64,000 nt of DNA from Planctomycetia bacterium (GTDB lineage Bacteria; Planctomycetota; UBA1135; GCA-002686595). The stretch lies in contig SYGM01000167.1 of assembly GCA_005799545.1 (NCBI GenBank), positions 18,661 through 82,660 of the forward strand. Direction: 5' to 3'. The notes under the pieces were generated by a model. It ran no database searches. It saw only the letters and a program-made list of their open reading frames with translations, and had not been told where the DNA came from. The translations under genes were made by a program, and so were the position numbers. Numbering within the stretch: the first letter of the stretch is position 1; each line of letters begins with the position of its first letter. Positions 52,719-60,900 of the stretch are shown here, in pieces.

Positions 52719-53034
52719 GGGATACTGCTCCCCGTCTCGGGACTCAAAGTCGGAGAAAAAGCGCGAGGTATCCGGGGCGATGACGTCCTTACCTTGCCGG
52801 GGCACCATTCGTCACCCCGGCGAGGAGACCGATGGAGCACTGAATACCGCAGGGAAGCCCGGACCACCGGGCCACGCCAACGCCTGATGAACGCAGAGGC
52901 TTCTGTCCGCGCAAGCGCAGCGGAGCCCACTGAGGTCTCTTGCGGCGGCGATAGAGCCCTGAATCAGGGGGCACCCCCAGGGCCTGGTCAAGAACCGCGG
53001 CCCGAGCGAGTCCCGGCAAAGGGAGCAGTATCCC
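52719..53034. other. Unrecognised structured non-coding element with inverted-repeat ends (316 bp)
   Basis: The 320-bp gap between two convergent genes (stops at 52716 and 53037) is filled by this element. Ends: GGGATACTGCTCCC at 52719-52732 and its exact inverted copy at 53021-53034; after a 5-nt mismatch the match resumes (CGGGACTC/GAGTCCCG), making a 27-bp imperfect terminal inverted repeat. Inside are several strong hairpins: GCCGGGG-12 nt-CCCCGGC, GCCCGG-ACCA-CCGGGC, CCCTG-AAT-CAGGG, GGCT...CCGC-GCAAGC-...GCGG-AGCC and GAGACC...GGTCTC. A TTTT follows the right end. No convincing ORF; candidates are a MITE or a large structured RNA. No target-site duplication is obvious. Confidence 0.6.
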
Positions 53035-53036
53035 TT

Positions 53037-53567
53037 TTAGAGGCCGCGTGCCGCCTGATCGAGCTCCATGGCCTTGGCCGGCGAGTAGCCCCGATCATGG
53101 AACCAGATCACCTTGCCACTGCGGTCGAGCAGCAGCACACGCGTGTTGCGCGGACTCTCCTCGCCCGTGAAGCTCGTGATCTTGCCCGCCTCGGAACCGT
53201 AGACTGTCACGACCGCGGGCCAGTCCTCACGGGGAATTCCGCTGCGCATGCCCGAGTCGATCCAGCCCGAGATCATCGAAGGCACGAGGCTGTCGATGGT
53301 CGGCACTTCGAGGATGCGCACGGGCGTTTGCGCCTGCATCAGACCCATCACCCAGCGATCGAGATCGAACTGCGTGCCCTGCACGTAGCCGACAAGCAGC
53401 ACCGCCGGCTTGCCCGAGAGCGCCTGCGGCAGGGTGGTCGCCTCTCCGCTGAGGCTCTTGCCCTGCACGGTCGGGAAGCTCTCGCCGACGGGAGCGCGGT
53501 TGGGCTTGGTGCTGGAGCAACCAGCCAGCAGCCCGAGCAGGGAAAGCGTGAGCGTTTGTGAATTCAT
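53037..53567 (-). CDS. Thioredoxin-fold lipoprotein without active-site Cys
   Basis: 176 aa. Lipoprotein signal MNSQTLTLSLLGLLAGC. The body has the order of a TlpA/peroxiredoxin-like fold: VGESFPTVQGKSLSG (N-terminal strand), KPAVLLVGYVQGTQFDLDRW where CxxC would be, PRNTRVLLLDRSGKVIWFHD (later strands, cis-Pro region). No Cys follows the lipobox, so redox activity by thiols is unlikely; a binding or chaperone role is possible, as in ATP10- or YtfJ-like proteins. Start ATG overlaps the stop of the upstream selenoprotein gene (ATGA). Confidence 0.75.
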   Translation of the reverse strand: MNSQTLTLSLLGLLAGCSSTKPNRAPVGESFPTVQGKSLSGEATTLPQALSGKPAVLLVGYVQGTQFDLDRWVMGLMQAQTPVRILEVPTIDSLVPSMISGWIDSGMRSGIPREDWPAVVTVYGSEAGKITSFTGEESPRNTRVLLLDRSGKVIWFHDRGYSPAKAMELDQAARGL

Positions 53568-54100
53568 GAGGCGATTTGTGGACAACAGTTCAGGAGCTGA
53601 TCCATGGGCAGATGGTTGCCCACATGTTCTGCACGGTGCGCCAGCAGGATCGTGCGGCCGTCGACCAGGAATTCGCCGCCCAGCCGCGCAGGGTCGCCCA
53701 CCGGCAGGCCGACGCCGTTGCCCTTGGCGAGCGCGCGGAACAGAGAGCCCAGCACGGCGGGACCCGCGATCTGACCCAAGCCCGCCCGCTCCAGACCGAA
53801 GGCCTGGTAGAAGACCGCCTCCGGGTCGGCGACGGCGCTGGCCTGCGGATCGAAGCGGCGGAAGAAATCCTCGGTCTGCGTGGTGTCACCCAGCGTGAAG
53901 AAGAGCACTCTGGGGATCGGCTGATGGGCCTCGCGCGCACGGCGCAGGTCGCGGACTCGCTCGCGGCAGAAGGTTCACCCGAAGTGTCGCAGGAAAACCA
54001 GCAGGCGCGGGGGCCCGGCCAGCTCGGCATCGAGGCTCGCGCCGTTCAAATGGAGGCCCGCGATTCGGTGCAGCCAGACGCTCTCGGAGATGCGATCCAT
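53564..54100 (-). CDS. Peroxiredoxin-like (PRXL2/AhpC-TSA type) probable selenoprotein with in-frame UGA
   Basis: 178 aa if UGA at 53977-53975 is read as Sec42. Upstream frame: MDRISESVWLHRIAGLHLNG...LLVFLRHFG; then UGA; then TFCRERVRDLRRAREAHQ..., in the same frame to TGA 53564. PRXL2/AAED1-type proteins have FLRHFGCxFCRE here, so UGA replaces the first Cys of CxxC, giving U42-T-F-C45. Later residues (FFTLGDTTQTEDFFRRFDPQ, AVFYQAFGLERAGL, DGRTILLAHRAEH) fit the fold, and both halves stay open. A hairpin CGCG-AGCGAGTC-CGCG lies 10-25 nt after the UGA (53965-53950), with G as second loop base. Downstream ATGA coupling supports a live gene. A nonsense mutation remains the alternative. Confidence 0.75.
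53950..53965 (-). promoter_or_regulatory. Candidate bacterial SECIS hairpin
   Basis: CGCG-AGCGAGTC-CGCG on the minus strand, 4-bp stem with an 8-nt loop, beginning 10 nt after the in-frame UGA. Bacterial SECIS elements lie directly downstream of the UGA and have a G among the first loop bases; the loop distance here is slightly short. Weak evidence on its own. Confidence 0.35.
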
Positions 54101-54110
54101 ACCCAAAAGT

Positions 54111-54170
54111 GTTCGCCCGCAGGCAGCGAACGGATGCCCGTGCGCAACCGGCGGGGGGCTTCGGGCGAAC
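54111..54170. promoter_or_regulatory. Inverted repeat in the divergent promoter region of the selenoprotein and glycosylase genes
   Basis: GTTCGCCCG (54111-54119) and CGGGCGAAC (54162-54170) are a perfect 9-bp inverted repeat 42 bp apart, placed between two divergent starts (54100 leftward, 54189 rightward). The left arm abuts AACACT, a -10-like hexamer 7 nt before the selenoprotein ATG. It may bind a dimeric regulator shared by both genes. Confidence 0.4.
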
Positions 54171-54188
54171 AAGCCCGAGGCACTCGCC

Positions 54189-54965
54189 ATGGCCGAAGGA
54201 CCTCAAGTACTGCTGCGCGCCGAATGGCTGGACCGGCAGCTGGGCGGCCGCACCCCCCTCGCCGTGGAGGGCTGGACCGAGGCCATGCGCCCGCTCGCCA
54301 TGCAGCTCTCCAACCGGCGAGTCGAGCGCGTCTTCGCCCGCGGCAAGAACCTGCTGCTGGAATTCGAGGGCGGAGCCTGCCTCCACAACCACCTGCGCAT
54401 GGGTGGGCGCTGGAGGGCCATCGGAGGCGAGGAGGCCCTGCCGGAGGATGCGTGGCTGTCCTTCCGCATGGGGGATCGGCGCATCGTCAACCTCGGCGGA
54501 GAGCTGCTGCAGCTACTGACCCGTGACGGTCTCGACACGCTGCTCGAAACGCTGGGGCCGGATGTCATGGCCGAGCCCTTTCCGCGCAGCGAGCTCCTGA
54601 TCGCCCTCGCGCGAGCACGCGGCAGCATCGCCTCGGCGCTGCTGGATCAGCACGTCGTGGCCGGCATCGGCAACATCGCACGCTGCGAAGCGCTGCACCG
54701 CGCACGCCTGGCTCCGCAGTCCGCCTGCAAGACGCTCTCGCCACGCGAACTCGACCGGCTGCTGGATGCGCTGCAGGCCGTGACCCAGGAGAGCTACCGC
54801 AACGCCGGGCGCTGGACGCCGCGCGCCTACGAGCGCACGGGCGAGCCCTGCGGTCACTGCGGGGAAGCGATCGCCGTGCTCAGCGTCGAGTCGACGCAGC
54901 GCAAGCTCTACGGCTGCGTGCGCTGTCAGGCGCGGGTGGTCAAGGATCTTTTCACGAACGGATAG
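54189..54965 (+). CDS. Fpg/Nei-family DNA glycosylase with Ala2
   Basis: 258 aa. H2TH block SALLDQHVVAGIGNIARCEA and a C-terminal zinc finger C-x2-C-x16-C-x2-C (CGHC...CVRC) are clear, and GKNLLLEF carries the beta-hairpin Lys. Start ATG 54189 is fixed by the N-terminus MAEGP: canonical enzymes have MPEGP or M(V)EGP, and the Pro2 amine is the nucleophile. Here it is Ala2, so the primary amine would have to serve, as Val2 does in NEIL3. The family removes oxidised bases and cleaves abasic sites. Being divergent from a peroxide-type selenoprotein fits an oxidative-stress context. Start ribosome site GAGG is 9 nt upstream. Confidence 0.9.
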   Translation: MAEGPQVLLRAEWLDRQLGGRTPLAVEGWTEAMRPLAMQLSNRRVERVFARGKNLLLEFEGGACLHNHLRMGGRWRAIGGEEALPEDAWLSFRMGDRRIVNLGGELLQLLTRDGLDTLLETLGPDVMAEPFPRSELLIALARARGSIASALLDQHVVAGIGNIARCEALHRARLAPQSACKTLSPRELDRLLDALQAVTQESYRNAGRWTPRAYERTGEPCGHCGEAIAVLSVESTQRKLYGCVRCQARVVKDLFTNG

Positions 54966-54967
54966 TC

Positions 54968-55948
54968 ATGCGGATTCTGCTGCTGAGTGCACTGTTGCTG
55001 CTGCTCGTGCTCGTCGTGGGCGTCGGCTGCCGATCGCTGTCGCGCAGTGATGTCGAAACGCGCGTGCGCTTGCTGAAGAAGAACCAGCCCCTGTCCGCCC
55101 ACACCCTCTCCGAGCGCCGGGTGGATGCCGTGCTCGCGGGTCAGGCCCTGCAGCTGCGGCTGCGCTGGTATCGCCTCGGCCCCGAGCGGTCCGAGCAGCC
55201 GCCGATCGTCTTCGTGCACGGAACGCCCGCTGTGGCCGAGCACTGGACCGAGCTGACGCTGGGTGCCGGCGGACTGGCAACGGATCGTGTCGTCTATCTG
55301 CTGGAGCTGATTGGACACGGCTATGCTCCCGATGAGCTGGCCCACACGAGCTTCCAGGCCTGTGCCGATCACGTGCGGGTGTTTCTCGAGTCCCTGGATC
55401 TGCGCAATGTGACGCTCGTGGGCCACTCCTACGGCGGCGAGTTCGCCTGGCGCTGTGCCCTTGATGCGCCTGAGCGCGTGGGCCGGCTCGTTCTGATTGA
55501 CTCCTCCGGGCCGCCGCGGCGCGATGGCGAATGGATGAGTGAAGAGGAGAAGATGCGCGAGTGGTCGATCGCGCGGTACGGTTGGATCGCCTCCACGCCG
55601 GAGCGCGTCGAGTCCGCCCTCGCCATCCACTTCCCCGGCCCCATTCCGGAAGATCGGCTGGAGGAGATGTACCTCGCCTGCGCGCATCGCAAGGCCTGGG
55701 AGGCGATGGTGGAGCTGTGCCGCGACGAGAATGGCGAGCGCTTCGAGGAGCTGGCCAAGCTTCAGGCTAAGGCCTTACTCATATGGGGAGCGCAGGACAT
55801 TGCCTACAAGCCGGAGCGCTTCCTGAAGGAGTTTCAGCGCGTTCTGCCCCAGGCGCAGACGATGCTGATCGAAGGAGCTGGTCACTACCCTCACGAGGTG
55901 TTCCCGGGAAAGGTCGCCGGGGCAATTCGAGAGTTCGCGCGTCCTTGA
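54968..55948 (+). CDS. Alpha/beta hydrolase with N-terminal membrane anchor or lipoprotein signal
   Basis: 326 aa, starting 2 nt after the glycosylase stop. Hydrophobic start RILLLSALLLLLVLVVGVGC ends at a Cys, so lipidation or a single anchor is possible. Catalytic region: PIVFVHGTPA (oxyanion), GHSYGGEF with the nucleophile Ser, a late Asp (WGAQDIAYKP) and His in EGAGHYPHEVF. Substrate unknown; ester or epoxide hydrolases and haloperoxidases share these motifs. Probably co-transcribed with the glycosylase gene. Confidence 0.85.
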   Translation: MRILLLSALLLLLVLVVGVGCRSLSRSDVETRVRLLKKNQPLSAHTLSERRVDAVLAGQALQLRLRWYRLGPERSEQPPIVFVHGTPAVAEHWTELTLGAGGLATDRVVYLLELIGHGYAPDELAHTSFQACADHVRVFLESLDLRNVTLVGHSYGGEFAWRCALDAPERVGRLVLIDSSGPPRRDGEWMSEEEKMREWSIARYGWIASTPERVESALAIHFPGPIPEDRLEEMYLACAHRKAWEAMVELCRDENGERFEELAKLQAKALLIWGAQDIAYKPERFLKEFQRVLPQAQTMLIEGAGHYPHEVFPGKVAGAIREFARP

Positions 55949-56402
55949 GGTGCCAATAATCCGAACTTGGCCAGACCACCGGCAGGGTCGGAGTCCGCCA
56001 TGCGCCTGAGCAGATGCGGATCAAGGCTCAAGTGCACGAGCGGGACCAGCGCCTACATCGTTGCGGCGTGTGCCGGTGGTGCCATTGCAGCGGTTGGAGA
56101 TCCACGCAGAGTTGGCAACATCGTCGAAGCTCACACGGTGGAAAGCTCGCAGCAAGATTCTGCTGGCGTTGGTCAGTGGATCATTGCGGCTGACCGCGCA
56201 TGGCAGCTCTCGATGAAGGGATCGATAACCCTCTTGAGAACCATGCAATTGACATCGTGCAAACCGACGTCGTTGGTCCGGTAGCCGCCCGCTTTCCGGT
56301 GACCGGCACTGGCATCGTTCAGCTTCCAACCCATTGCGACCGAGCGTCCCTTGTTGCGCCAATCCGCTCATGCGCTACGATCGCGCGCCGGAGTCCACCC
56401 TC
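55949..56402. other. Long non-coding gap of lower GC, content not identified
   Basis: About 450 bp without a convincing gene. Several short ORFs overlap on both strands but have no start signals or recognisable domains, and its base composition is visibly less G/C-rich than its neighbours. A TACGAT hexamer (56376-56381) probably belongs to the next gene. It may be decayed coding DNA or a regulatory/ncRNA region. Confidence 0.5.
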
Positions 56403-56711
56403 ATGATCATGCACATGGTGCTGCTGAAGATCCGCAAGGATGTCCCCGCCGCCGACGTCCGCAAGGCCTTTGATGCTCTGGCGGCTCTCCAGAAGGTCGT
56501 GCCCGGTCTGTTGAGCTTCCACGGCGGACCCTATTCCTCGCCGGAGAACTTCGAGAAGGGCTACACGCACGGCTTTTCGATGGTTTTCAAGGATGCCGCC
56601 TCGCGGGACATCTATCTGCCGCACTCCGAGCACGAAAAGTGCAAGGCGATGATCTTCCCGTTGCTGCAAGGCGGGCTCGATGGCGCGGTCGCCTTCGACT
56701 ACGAGTTCTGA
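56403..56711 (+). CDS. Stress-responsive alpha/beta-barrel (Dabb) protein
   Basis: 102 aa. Dimeric alpha-beta barrel family: MIMHMVLLKIRKDVPAADV start, LQKVVPGLLSFHGGPY, and the HSEHEKCKAMIFPLL end are typical; the His of HMV and the conserved Phe/Tyr are present. Members are small cytoplasmic proteins, some with decarboxylase or cyclase-like activities, others stress induced. Start ATG 56403 or 56409. Its 3' end overlaps the next gene by 32 nt. Confidence 0.85.
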   Translation: MIMHMVLLKIRKDVPAADVRKAFDALAALQKVVPGLLSFHGGPYSSPENFEKGYTHGFSMVFKDAASRDIYLPHSEHEKCKAMIFPLLQGGLDGAVAFDYEF

Positions 56712-57843
56712 GCCTGCACGGCACGCGCTGCCGGCACTGCTCGCTCTGTGCCTCGCGGGCTGCAGCCCGTCCGTGCAACCTGGCGGACAGTTGCTGACGC
56801 AGATCGAGGGCGCACGCTCACCCGCCTGGAGTGCGGACGCGCGACTCGTGTACGTTCTGCCCAATGAAGGCGGTGTGGAGCTGATCGCGGATGATCTCCG
56901 CGGTTACGCACAGCCTGTTGCGCAAGGTGAGCGCTGGTTCGTCAACTGGGCTGATGTGCCCGCGGCGAGTGTCGATGCGGACGCGCGCCTGTGGTTCTCC
57001 TTCCTGCCGATCGTCGGAGAGGGCACCTACGACTACGCGGCCTGGATCGGCACGCAGCCGCGCGCGACGGGTCATCCCATGCGGATCCACACCGATGAGG
57101 GCGCGGGCGAGCATGGCTTCGTGTCGATCGCCGGCGCGGGGAGCGGCGTGGCATGGTCGGTCTGGCTCGATGGTCGGGCGCACAAGCAGGCCGGCGGCGC
57201 CACCCGCGTCTATGCGCGGCGCTTCGATGCCGTTCAAGGTGCCGGGGCCGAGCTGCTCGTGGATGAACGCGCCTGCGATTGCTGTCCGACCTCTCTGGCA
57301 CGCTGGGGCGAGGGCAGCATCGTGGCCTATCGCGACCGCTCGGAGAGCGAGGTGCGCGACATCACGGTGTCCTATGTTCCCGATCAGGGCGAACCACGCG
57401 CGCTGACGACCTTTCCGGATGCCTGGGAGTTCCGCGGGTGTCCGGTCAACGGACCCGCGGTGATCGTGCAGGGCCGACAGATCCGCGTGCTGCGTTACAC
57501 GGAAGCTGGTGGATCGGCTCGCGTGATCCTCGCTGGCAGCTCATCGCTGGATCAGCAGTGGTCTTCCGTCGAGGTGGCGCGCGGCAATGTGCTGGGGCGT
57601 GTCGACATGTCTGCGGGGCCCGGCGGGGAAACGAGCCTGCTGTGGCTCGAGAAGTCCGCCGATGCCGCGGTGTGGAGGCTGCGGCGGATGGCGCGCGGCG
57701 AAGTTGCCGACTTCGAGATCGCCGCGGTGCCTGCCGGCCGTGAATCCGGGCGTGCCCGAGTGCTTGATCTGGGAACACGAGTGCTGGTGGCTGTACCCGG
57801 AGCTGCGGGCATCGAAGTGCGCGAGCTGAGCTTCCCGCACTGA
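56680..57843 (+). CDS. Sialidase-like propeller lipoprotein with Cys-rich CDCC motif
   Basis: 387 aa. The first part, translated inside the Dabb end, is a charged n-region leading to LLALCLAGC (lipobox). The body has exo-alpha-sialidase or BNR-like blades, e.g. SPAWSADARLVYVLPNEGG, VAWSVWLDGRAHKQAGG, ATRVYARRFDAV, and DERACDCCPTSLARW, a motif found in similar exported proteins. No catalytic Asp/Arg/Tyr set can be confirmed. It is exported and lipid-anchored; function unknown. The overlap with the Dabb gene suggests co-expression. Confidence 0.7.
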   Translation: MARSPSTTSSEPARHALPALLALCLAGCSPSVQPGGQLLTQIEGARSPAWSADARLVYVLPNEGGVELIADDLRGYAQPVAQGERWFVNWADVPAASVDADARLWFSFLPIVGEGTYDYAAWIGTQPRATGHPMRIHTDEGAGEHGFVSIAGAGSGVAWSVWLDGRAHKQAGGATRVYARRFDAVQGAGAELLVDERACDCCPTSLARWGEGSIVAYRDRSESEVRDITVSYVPDQGEPRALTTFPDAWEFRGCPVNGPAVIVQGRQIRVLRYTEAGGSARVILAGSSSLDQQWSSVEVARGNVLGRVDMSAGPGGETSLLWLEKSADAAVWRLRRMARGEVADFEIAAVPAGRESGRARVLDLGTRVLVAVPGAAGIEVRELSFPH

Positions 57844-57871
57844 AGCGCCTCATGCAGCCATCCCGGACGTA

Positions 57872-57906
57872 AGCACCTCCACGAAGCACTCCCGCAGGTG
57901 CTTCGT
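57872..57906 (+). promoter_or_regulatory. Mutually exclusive hairpins before the 1711-aa gene
   Basis: ACGAAGCAC-8 nt-GTGCTTCGT (57881-57889 with 57898-57906) is a perfect 9-bp stem. AGCACCT (57872-57878) could instead pair with AGGTGCT (57896-57902), which overlaps the same right arm. The structure lies between the lipoprotein stop and the TATCAT promoter and lacks a U-run; it may be a terminator or an operator. Confidence 0.45.
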
Positions 57907-57911
57907 CGCCG

Positions 57912-57917
57912 TATCAT
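57912..57917 (+). promoter_or_regulatory. -10-like hexamer TATCAT of the 1711-aa gene
   Basis: Ends 9 nt before ATG 57927, predicting a leaderless start; it follows directly after the hairpins. Confidence 0.5.
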
Positions 57918-57926
57918 GGCGGCGTC

Positions 57927-60900
57927 ATGAAGGCCCTCCCTGCGCTGCTGTCCTGCGTTCTGCCTTTCGTTTTCGCCGCTTGCGAGATCACGGGGCCGCG
58001 GCCCGTGCCCGTCACCCAGCCGGTATTCGAGCGTCAGCAGCTTTCCGGCAGCTTCTTCGCCGAAGGCGGCGCGTTTGCGGATCTCGATCGCGATGGATTT
58101 CAGGACGTCATCGCAGGCACATGCTGGTGGAGAGGACCTGAGTACACAGAGAAGCACGAACTGCTGGCTGAGAAAACCTACGATCCATTCGGCTACTCCG
58201 AGCACTTCTTCGCCTGGCCGATGGATGTCGATGCGGATGGCTGGATCGATCTGGTGACGGTCGGCTTTCCGGGCGAAGCAGGGCATTGGTTGCGCAATCC
58301 TCGAGGTGCGGAAGGGTACTGGGAGCGCTTCGTGATCCACGACCACGTGGACAACGAGTCACCGGCGTTCATCGACATCACGGGTGACGGGGTGGCGGAG
58401 CTCGTCTGTCAGGACGGCCAGTACTTCGGCTACGCCCAGCTCGATCCCGCGCAGCCTCGGGCGCCATGGCGCTTTCACCGCATCAGCGCCGCCATGGATG
58501 GGCTGGGCCGTTTCACGCACGGACTGGGCGTGGGCGACATCGACGGCGATGGACGCGCGGATGTGTGCTGGCGCGAAGGCTGGTTGCGTCAGCCGGAGTC
58601 GCTCGAAGGCGACCCGGCGTGGGCCTACACGACCTTCCGATTTTCGACGCAGGAAGGCGGCGCGCAGATGCTCATCACCGATGTGGACGGCGACGGCTTC
58701 AACGACATCGTGACCAGCCTCGCTGCCCATCATTTCGGTCTGTCGTGGTTCCGCCAGGTTCGCGACGGTTCGCAGATCGGCTTTGTCGAGCAGAAGGTGA
58801 TGACCGACAAGCACGAGGACAGCGCCGCGCAGATCAGCTTCTGCGAGCTGCATGCGCTGGCACTCAGTGACGTCAACCGCGATGGATTGGCGGATGTCGT
58901 CACGGGCAAGCGCTGGTGGTCGCACGGTCCGGACGGTGACTGCCAGCCGGGAGCGAAGTCGGTGACCTACTGGTACGAGTTGGTGCGCGAGCGGAACGGC
59001 GCGCGCTATGTGCCGCACCTCGCCGATGATGAGAGCGGTGTGGGGACGGCCGTGACCGTCGGCGACATCGACAAGGACCAGGATCAGGACATTCTCGTGG
59101 TCAACAAGCGCGGCGTGTTCGTGCTGTGGCAGCGCACGGCAGCCGAGCTGGAGGGGAAGTCCGCGCCGCGCCGCATCGTCACGCTCGATTTCGAACGGGG
59201 TGATCTGTTCGGCTGGACGGCCACGGGCGAGGCCTTCACCGGACAGCCTGTGCGCGGCGACACCGTCACGGCGCGCAAGCGCGAAGCCAGCCGCCATCAG
59301 GGCCAGTATTGGATCGGCGGCTACGAGCGCGTCGGGGACAAGGCAACCGGGAGGCTGATCTCGGATCCCATTCCCGTGACCGCGCCCTGGGTGAGCTTCC
59401 TCGTGGGCGGCGGCGGCAATGAGGAAACGCGCGTGGAGCTGCGCAGCGTTCCCGACGATGCGCTGCTGCACAAGACCGGCGGCGCCGACTACGAGTCCCT
59501 GCAGCGCGTGGCCTTTGACGTCTCGGCGCAGGTGGGCAAGGAGCTGCGCGTGGTGCTGATCGATGAGCACACGGGGCATTGGGGGCACATCAACTTCGAC
59601 GATCTGCGCTTCCATGCGGAAAAACCGGCGCTGGAGCGCTCCGAGGACACGCCGCCGATCCTCGCGCTCGATGCCGTGCCCAATGCCGGCCTCGCGCCGG
59701 AGGCCGCGCGGGCGGCGATGAGCACGCTGCCTGGCTTTGCGGTGGATCTGATCGCGGCGGAGCCGCGCGTGCACCAGCCCGTGGCATTTGCTCTGGATGC
59801 CGCGGGCCGTCTTTGGGTCGCCGAGGCGCATACCTATCCCGTGCGGGCGCGCGAGGGTGAAGGCAAGGATCGCATCGTCGTATTCGAGGATCGTGACGGC
59901 ACCGGTGACTACGAGACCCGCACCGTTTTTCTCGAAGGTCTCAACCTTGTCAGCGGCATCGAAGTTGGTTTCGGCGGCGTGTGGATCGGCGCCGCACCGC
60001 AGTTGTTGTTCGTGCCGGATGCAAACGATGACCTGGAGCCGGACGGTCCGCCGATCGTGAAGCTGGACGGTTGGGGCTACGAAGACACCCACGAGACTCT
60101 CAACTCGTTCCGCTGGGGACCGGATGGCTGGCTTTACGGCTGCCACGGAGTGTTCACGCACAGCCGCGTGGGCAGGCCCGGCAGCAAGGATGCCGAGCGC
60201 GTTGCGCTCAACGCCGGAGTCTGGCGCTACCACCCGACGCGTGAGGAATTCGAGGTGTTCGCCTGGGGCACTTCGAATCCCTGGGGTCTCGACTATGATG
60301 CGCAGGGCGAGCTCTTCATCACGGCATGCGTGATTCCGCACGCCTATCACGTGATTCAGGGCGGCCGCTACATTCGGCAGGCCGGTTCGCACTTTGATGC
60401 GCACGTCTATCGCGAGCTTGACACGATCGCGGATCACCGCCACTGGACGGGCGCCAATCCCTGGGCCGGCAACAACCGCTCCGGTGATTTCGGCGGCGGC
60501 CACGCGCATGCAGGCGCGCTGATCTACCAGGCGACGGCCTTCCCTGAGGAGCATCGGGGCGCGCTGCTGATGAACAACATTCACGGCAACCGCATCAACA
60601 GCGATCGGCTGCAGAAGAGCGGCTCGGGCTTCGTCGCGAGCCATGGGCCTGATCTTCTGCTGGCGAACGACAAGTGGTTTCGCGGCATCGCCCTGCAGCA
60701 GGGACCGATGGGTGAAGTCTTCGTGATCGACTGGTATGACGCGCAGGCCTGCCACCTCAACGACCCGGCGCGCTTCGACCGGGGCAACGGGCGGATTTAC
60801 AGGTTGCGTCACGGCGAGTGGAGCCGGCCGCGCGTCAAGCTCAGCGTGCTGGCCTCGCGCGAGCTGGCCTCGCGCATCGCGGATCCCAATGCATGGGCGG

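Noticed and set aside
52565-52930. 121-aa minus-strand ORF at the left part of the element
   Set aside because: It enters the rhamnosidase gene in antisense and is Arg/Pro/Ser-rich without recognisable motifs.
52794-53561. 255-aa ORF on the plus strand across the inverted-repeat element
   Set aside because: It crosses the element and continues antisense to the thioredoxin-fold lipoprotein, with no start signal or domain.
53975-53977. The in-frame UGA read simply as a nonsense mutation (pseudogene)
   Set aside because: Possible, but the codon falls exactly on the conserved Cys, the downstream half is intact and coupled to the next gene, so the selenoprotein reading is preferred.
55967-56284. 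105-aa plus-strand ORF in the lower-GC gap
   Set aside because: No ribosome site, low-complexity start and no domain; overlapping ORFs on both strands are equally long.
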